This document shows, piece after piece, positions 6,777 to 9,440 of a stretch of DNA of 9,440 nt. This DNA comes from an uncultured Pseudomonadota bacterium (GTDB lineage: Bacteria; Bdellovibrionota_B; Oligoflexia; Oligoflexales; CAILAO01): the NCBI GenBank assembly GCA_903832105.1, contig CAILAO010000229.1:1-9440 (forward strand). The letters run 5' to 3'. Made by a program: the position numbers and the translations under genes. The notes under the pieces are model-generated. The model did no database searches. It saw only the letters and a list, made by a program, of their open reading frames with translations, and was not told the origin of the DNA. Numbering within the stretch: position 1 is the stretch's first letter; every line of letters begins with the position of its first letter.

Positions 6777-7922
6777 TTAAACCACGGTCAAAAGCATAAA
6801 GGCCACGGAAAATCTGGAGCTTTCTGGGATGAAGCAGAGAATTTTGTCACCGGGTTTGGCGCGTCCAGAAGCAATGAATTCCTCAAGTATGATATAGATG
6901 GACGCTGCACCGGTGTTGCCTTTATAAACTAGGTTTGTGAAACATTGTTCTTCCCTTATCGGCAAACCTAGTTCATTGAAACTCAATAGCATCTTCTTTT
7001 TAAAGTACTCTGAAGAGTAATGTGGAAGTAGCCAATTAACGCTTTTTAGATCGAACTGATATCTATTTCGAAATGCGTGAAAAGCAAGTTGCACGACTTT
7101 GTTGATTTGCGCGTCGAGCAATTTTGAATCTTGTCCGACATTAAAAACATTCTTATTTATACATTCTTCTAGATTTTCCGTTTGAAGCCAACCTGTTAAA
7201 GAGCCATCAGAGTTTTTACTGGCTCCGCAATACATGCAAGGTTCAAGTTCATTTGCATAAGACCAAAGATGTAAGGCATCAATTCTCAATGAAAGCCCAT
7301 AGGGGCTGCGTTCCGGCCCGAGAACTGCCGCGCCCGCTCCGTCGGAAAGCATCCATCGGAGGAAATCATGCTCAAAACCAATTGATGCATCTTTTTCAAG
7401 TTCCGCAAATCGTTTTGAATCCGGAAAACGGGATGCTTTCAATCCTAATGAAGGTGAATCTGATCCAACTGCAACAGCTCTCTGTGATTGTCCAGTTTGA
7501 AGAGCCATCCAAGCATATTTTAGTGCTATTATGCTAGAGCAGCAGACTCCGGCAGTACTCACTATTTCGCATGGGGGGATTTTAAGTTCTCCATGAACCA
7601 TGGCAGCATGATTTGGCATCAATTGATCGGGATTTGATGTTCCGCAGCAAAGAAGATCGATGGAGTTTACATCAGTCTTCGCATTCTTTATCGCAAGCTT
7701 TACAGCCTCAGCAGCGAGCTTCGCATTGGTGTGTGTCGGTTTACCTGTCTGTGGATCAATGGCATAGTATCTCGTTTTAATCCCATTATTTCGGAGGATA
7801 ATTTTTCTTGTGCGTGAAGGGATGCCTCCTATCATTCCAAGGACTGATTCGATATGCTCATTATCAACCGGTTCATTTGGTAGGAAAGCGCCTAAGCTTT
7901 GTATGTAAACTACTCGTTCCAT
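6777..7922 (-). CDS. darB: DarB-type 3-oxoacyl-ACP synthase III
   Basis: This 381-residue thiolase-fold enzyme belongs to the KAS III group. Its sequence follows DarB, the ketosynthase of dialkylresorcinol synthesis: FLPNEPV near the start, then IILRNNGIKTRYYAIDP (41-57) and HTNAKLAAEAV (64-74). The triad is Cys127 (in AGVCCSS; Cys128 is adjacent), His301 (LLPHYSS) and Asn336 (GNTGAAS), placed as Cys-His-Asn in FabH. Studied DarB enzymes join a beta-ketoacyl thioester to an alpha,beta-unsaturated one and cyclise the product to a 1,3-cyclohexanedione; DarA then aromatises it. It follows darA by 20 nt in the same direction and has an AAGGA SD 10 nt before the ATG, so co-transcription is likely. 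No acyl carrier protein gene is visible here, so substrates would come from fatty-acid metabolism or genes elsewhere. An ordinary FabH is less likely given the DarA partner. Confidence 0.88.
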   Translation of the reverse strand: MERVVYIQSLGAFLPNEPVDNEHIESVLGMIGGIPSRTRKIILRNNGIKTRYYAIDPQTGKPTHTNAKLAAEAVKLAIKNAKTDVNSIDLLCCGTSNPDQLMPNHAAMVHGELKIPPCEIVSTAGVCCSSIIALKYAWMALQTGQSQRAVAVGSDSPSLGLKASRFPDSKRFAELEKDASIGFEHDFLRWMLSDGAGAAVLGPERSPYGLSLRIDALHLWSYANELEPCMYCGASKNSDGSLTGWLQTENLEECINKNVFNVGQDSKLLDAQINKVVQLAFHAFRNRYQFDLKSVNWLLPHYSSEYFKKKMLLSFNELGLPIREEQCFTNLVYKGNTGAASIYIILEEFIASGRAKPGDKILCFIPESSRFSVAFMLLTVV

Positions 7923-7942
7923 AAGCTCACATTCCTTACAAG

Positions 7943-8520
7943 TTAAGAGACGGTCGCACCTATGCGAGCCGCGATTTTTTCAAGTTTTGGTTCAAGAATT
8001 GGAGTAAGCAACACGCGAATTAGTAAGCACACAGGTAAAAGAAACAGGATTGATGATATCAGCGAAGTGACAAAGAACGTGTAGCATAGGCCCTTTGTTA
8101 CAGGCCCAAAGTGCCTTGCTCGATCAATTGCGCGGGCCCAAAATCTGAAGAGCCTAATACCGAGCCATTCCGGGATGATAAGTTTAGTCTCGACCATCGT
8201 TTCGCTTTTACAAATTGGCTGAATGACTTGGGTGATGTTTTTTTCCTCACCGAAAAGATTCCTTTTATTAACGATCTTTTTGCCAATCTCGGAAAGGCTT
8301 TCAATTCTCGCATCTGATACACCGGGAGGCGGAAATATCCCCCAAAGCCTGTCTCGGCGTCCCGATAAGAGCCAACGAGGAGTCATAATAAAAGAAGCCC
8401 ACATGGGACTATCATCAACCGCAACTACGTTCCCAACATGCTTTGCACCAACCCCTCTGATTAAACGGCGAAGAGTCTGGTAGGCAGAGAGCCACATATT
8501 TCGCGATACGATTAGTGTTA
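7943..8520 (-). pseudogene. darA: darA, C-terminal part (after frame break)
   Basis: This is the second part of DarA, readable in the frame one base off from the first. The frame is open back through the A7 run (8532-8526), reading K-N-L-I-T-L-I-V-S-R-N-M-W across the joint. Its first ATG (8497) is the conserved internal Met of R-N-M-W, not a true start; I see no SD for it. Landmarks include VGNVVAVDDSPMW, the GIFPPPGVSD segment and a late W-x-x-A-R-A-I-D. A 25-30 residue hydrophobic stretch near the end (about 8085-8000) suggests a membrane anchor, as in other DarA proteins. Joined to the first part by one added A, the protein is 307 residues, close to the family norm of about 300. The stop is 20 nt before darB. 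Confidence 0.8.
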
Positions 8521-8865
8521 TTAGATTTTTTTGCTTAAGAGTCTCCCATTTTCTGAAGCCAGAAATCCTTGAATCGGAAGCGATGGCGAAAGAAACCAGA
8601 CTTGGTTAGCTAAAATAACTAAGTCCGCATCTTTCAGTTTGTCTTGGTCGATAGGTTTGATCTCTGGAGCAATACCCATGACGGAGTCTGGGAAAACCCC
8701 AAAGAATCTCCTAATAGGCCACGGGAAGGGGTATGGAATTTTTGGTTCAATGAAAATCCATGAAATTTTCACACCAGCCTGCTCTAGAGGTCTCACAAGC
8801 GAAGCTGCAGCGCGGGTTAGTTGACCTGTTTGCGAGTAAGTTATGACAGCAATATTTGTAAGCAT
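8521..8865 (-). pseudogene. darA: darA, N-terminal flavodoxin-like part
   Basis: The first 114 codons encode the flavodoxin-like half of DarA, the partner that oxidises DarB's cyclohexanedione to a dialkylresorcinol (databases often call it a condensing enzyme). A beta-strand is followed by Y-S-Q-T-G-Q-L (10-16), the expected flavin-phosphate loop. Next come the family signatures P-Y-P-F-P-W-P (45-50), FFGVFPDS (54-61) and ANQVWFLSPSLPIQGFL (86-102). Translation then reaches S-K-K-I and two consecutive TAA stops just after a run of seven A's. One more A restores the family sequence without further change. The ATG at 8865 has an AAGGTGG SD about 10 nt upstream and a good promoter. The gene is broken as read, unless slippage or a sequencing error is involved. 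Confidence 0.85.
8526..8545 (-). other. A7 homopolymer at the darA frame break with upstream GGGAG
   Basis: The minus strand reads GGGAG, then ten bases (ACTCTTAAGC), then AAAAAAA, then TCTAATAA. In the starting frame this is AGC AAA AAA ATC TAA TAA. A -1 slip on AAA, or one added A in the transcript, gives AGC AAA AAA AAT CTA and stays open to the end of darA. E. coli dnaX also has a GGGAG ten bases before its slippery A-run. Here the register is less favourable, because a two-tRNA slip would place one tRNA on CAA or AAT. Confidence 0.55.
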
Positions 8866-8895
8866 AAATTTAAACCCACCTTAAAAACGAAATGC

Positions 8896-8923
8896 ATTCT
8901 AATGAAAATCATAGAATAGTCAA
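8896..8923 (-). promoter_or_regulatory. Sigma70-type promoter of the dar genes
   Basis: On the minus strand TTGACT (8923-8918) and TAGAAT (8901-8896) are 16 bases apart, each matching the consensus at 5 of 6 positions. Transcription would begin near 8889, leaving a leader of about 24 nt with the AAGGTGG SD. The DNA upstream of the -35 is very AT-rich and could act as an UP element. This is the best promoter match in the window. Confidence 0.6.
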
Positions 8924-8925
8924 TG

Positions 8926-8938
8926 TGGCAATATGCCA
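8926..8938. promoter_or_regulatory. Perfect inverted repeat TGGCA-ATA-TGCCA, candidate operator
   Basis: A 13-bp palindrome with a 3-bp centre lies 2 bp upstream of the -35 box of the dar promoter. The position suits a dimeric regulator touching RNA polymerase, either activating or repressing. The regulator is not identifiable from the sequence and is not encoded in this window. Confidence 0.4.
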
Positions 8939-9060
8939 TATTATAGTTATTTTAAACTTAAATATAAAATTAGTTTTTGAGTTATCTCTTTAATATCATG
9001 AAGATGCAGGAATTTTTTAAAAACAGGCATTAAAAATTCTTAATAATTCTTGTTAAGAAA
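8939..9060. other. Very AT-rich stretch with small inverted repeats
   Basis: This segment is mostly A and T and has no gene. GAATTTTT (9010-9017) is complementary to AAAAATTC (9032-9039), and TTCTTAA (9037-9043) to TTAAGAA (9053-9059). Read leftward, the second hairpin is followed by a short T-run and could be a weak terminator for anything coming from the right. In such AT-rich DNA these pairings may be chance. Confidence 0.35.
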
Positions 9061-9339
9061 ATCAGTCGATAGTTGCGGGGATTGTGCCAGATGACTGGCA
9101 TCTCTAAAGTAGACGTCGTACAAACCGACATCAAGCGGTCAGCATAAAACCTGCAAGCGGAGTAAATTCAGCGTGGCTCAGAATACGTCAATTTGGCGCA
9201 GGATCCGGACAGAATGGCCGTTGCGGCCCTCCTGATCTATAATAAATTCCAATCATTTTGCCTGTATCTATTCTGGCACAAGACTTGCGATGCGTCTAAC
9301 CCGAGTGGAGTTGTCGTTGATGGACATTCATTGATGTAG
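9061..9339. other. Gene-poor segment of higher GC, probably decayed DNA
   Basis: Base composition changes here from AT-rich to balanced. No frame has both a start and a believable length. A minus-strand frame from 9138 to the stop at 9040 reads protein-like (LDVGLYDVYFRDASHLAQSP...) but has no start codon. A + frame is open from 9166 to TAG 9337. A perfect inverted repeat, TGCCAG-ATGA-CTGGCA, occupies 9085-9100. I take the segment as debris between the dar promoter and the transposase remnant on the right. Confidence 0.4.
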
Positions 9340-9341
9340 GA

Positions 9342-9440
9342 GTACGCTTAAGTCCCCCAAAATCTCAATGAAATGGCGGAACACAGGGGACCGTCCTAAC
9401 GCAGATGGAGCTTATCGAGAAACTCGCCGCTCTTATTGCT
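9342..9440 (+). pseudogene. Decayed IS91-type (Y2) transposase fragment, cut by window end
   Basis: The frame from GTA 9342 reads V-R-L-S-P-P-K-S-Q, a TGA stop (9369-9371), then N-G-G-T-Q-G-T-V and LTQMELIEKLAALIA up to the window end. This resembles the late part of IS91-family transposases, where V-R-Y-x-L-K-x-P-W-R-D-G-T-T-H-V is followed by P-x-E-L-I-E-K-L-A-A-L-(I/V)-P. The spacing from G-T to E-L-I-E-K-L-A-A-L-I agrees. The TGA probably replaces a Trp or Arg codon. Possible frameshifted homologous pieces extend left to about 9280 (M-R-L-T-R-V-E-L-S-L). The rest would lie beyond 9440. Recognised by motif only, from memory of the family. Confidence 0.5.

Noticed and set aside
6726..6932. 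+ strand open frame of 68 codons between arfB and darB.
   Set aside because: It overlaps the C-terminal codons of DarB, including the stretch after GNTGAAS, and has no SD or recognisable motif.
9166..9339. + strand frame open for 57 codons (IQRGSEYVNLAQDPDRMAVAALL...).
   Set aside because: No start with an SD, odd composition late in the frame, and it lies in probable element debris; not enough to call a gene.

Overview
The window reads as bacterial chromosome from a Gram-negative organism. The signs are two predicted lipoproteins, sigma70-like promoters, strong Shine-Dalgarno (SD) sites, and a DarA/DarB pair of the type known from Bacteroidota and Proteobacteria. LVIVD-repeat lipoproteins and a relaxed lipobox would suit Bdellovibrionota, other delta-type lineages or Leptospira-like spirochaetes. 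That placement is a guess, because no rRNA or marker gene is present. Six intact genes and one frame-broken gene are supported.

Layout. 1-390 has no convincing gene; it holds a nested inverted repeat (17-184), short CTTGA repeats and a promoter candidate. 391-1926 (+) is a major facilitator transporter with divergent peptide-transporter (POT) motifs. Only 2 nt separate its stop from the stop of the convergent lipoprotein gene 2831-1929 (-), whose product contains a duplicated four-cysteine domain I do not recognise. Upstream on the same strand is an FmdB-type zinc ribbon gene (3183-2959). Diverging from it is a large lipoprotein (3376-6255, +) with Ig-like/FN3-like domains followed by 14 LVIVD repeats, enough for two seven-bladed beta-propellers.

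A leftward cluster follows: darA (8865-7943), darB (7922-6777) and arfB (6727-6314). DarB is the ketosynthase III-type enzyme that makes 1,3-cyclohexanediones, and DarA is the flavodoxin-like partner that aromatises them to dialkylresorcinols. darA is split by a one-base shortfall in a run of seven A's; adding one A gives a full-length 307-residue protein. As read, the locus would yield DarB alone unless slippage rescues DarA. darA has a good sigma70 promoter with a perfect 13-bp inverted repeat just upstream of its -35 box. arfB encodes a stalled-ribosome rescue hydrolase and is probably unrelated in function.

8939-9440 is gene-poor. It begins very AT-rich with small inverted repeats, then turns richer in GC, and ends in what looks like a decayed IS91-type transposase fragment. 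The edge is therefore accessory DNA next to the dar cluster.

The best candidates for something undescribed are the darA frame break with its dnaX-like surroundings, the duplicated Cys4 lipoprotein domain, and the structured 17-184 element. I see no defence system, CRISPR array, tRNA or rRNA.
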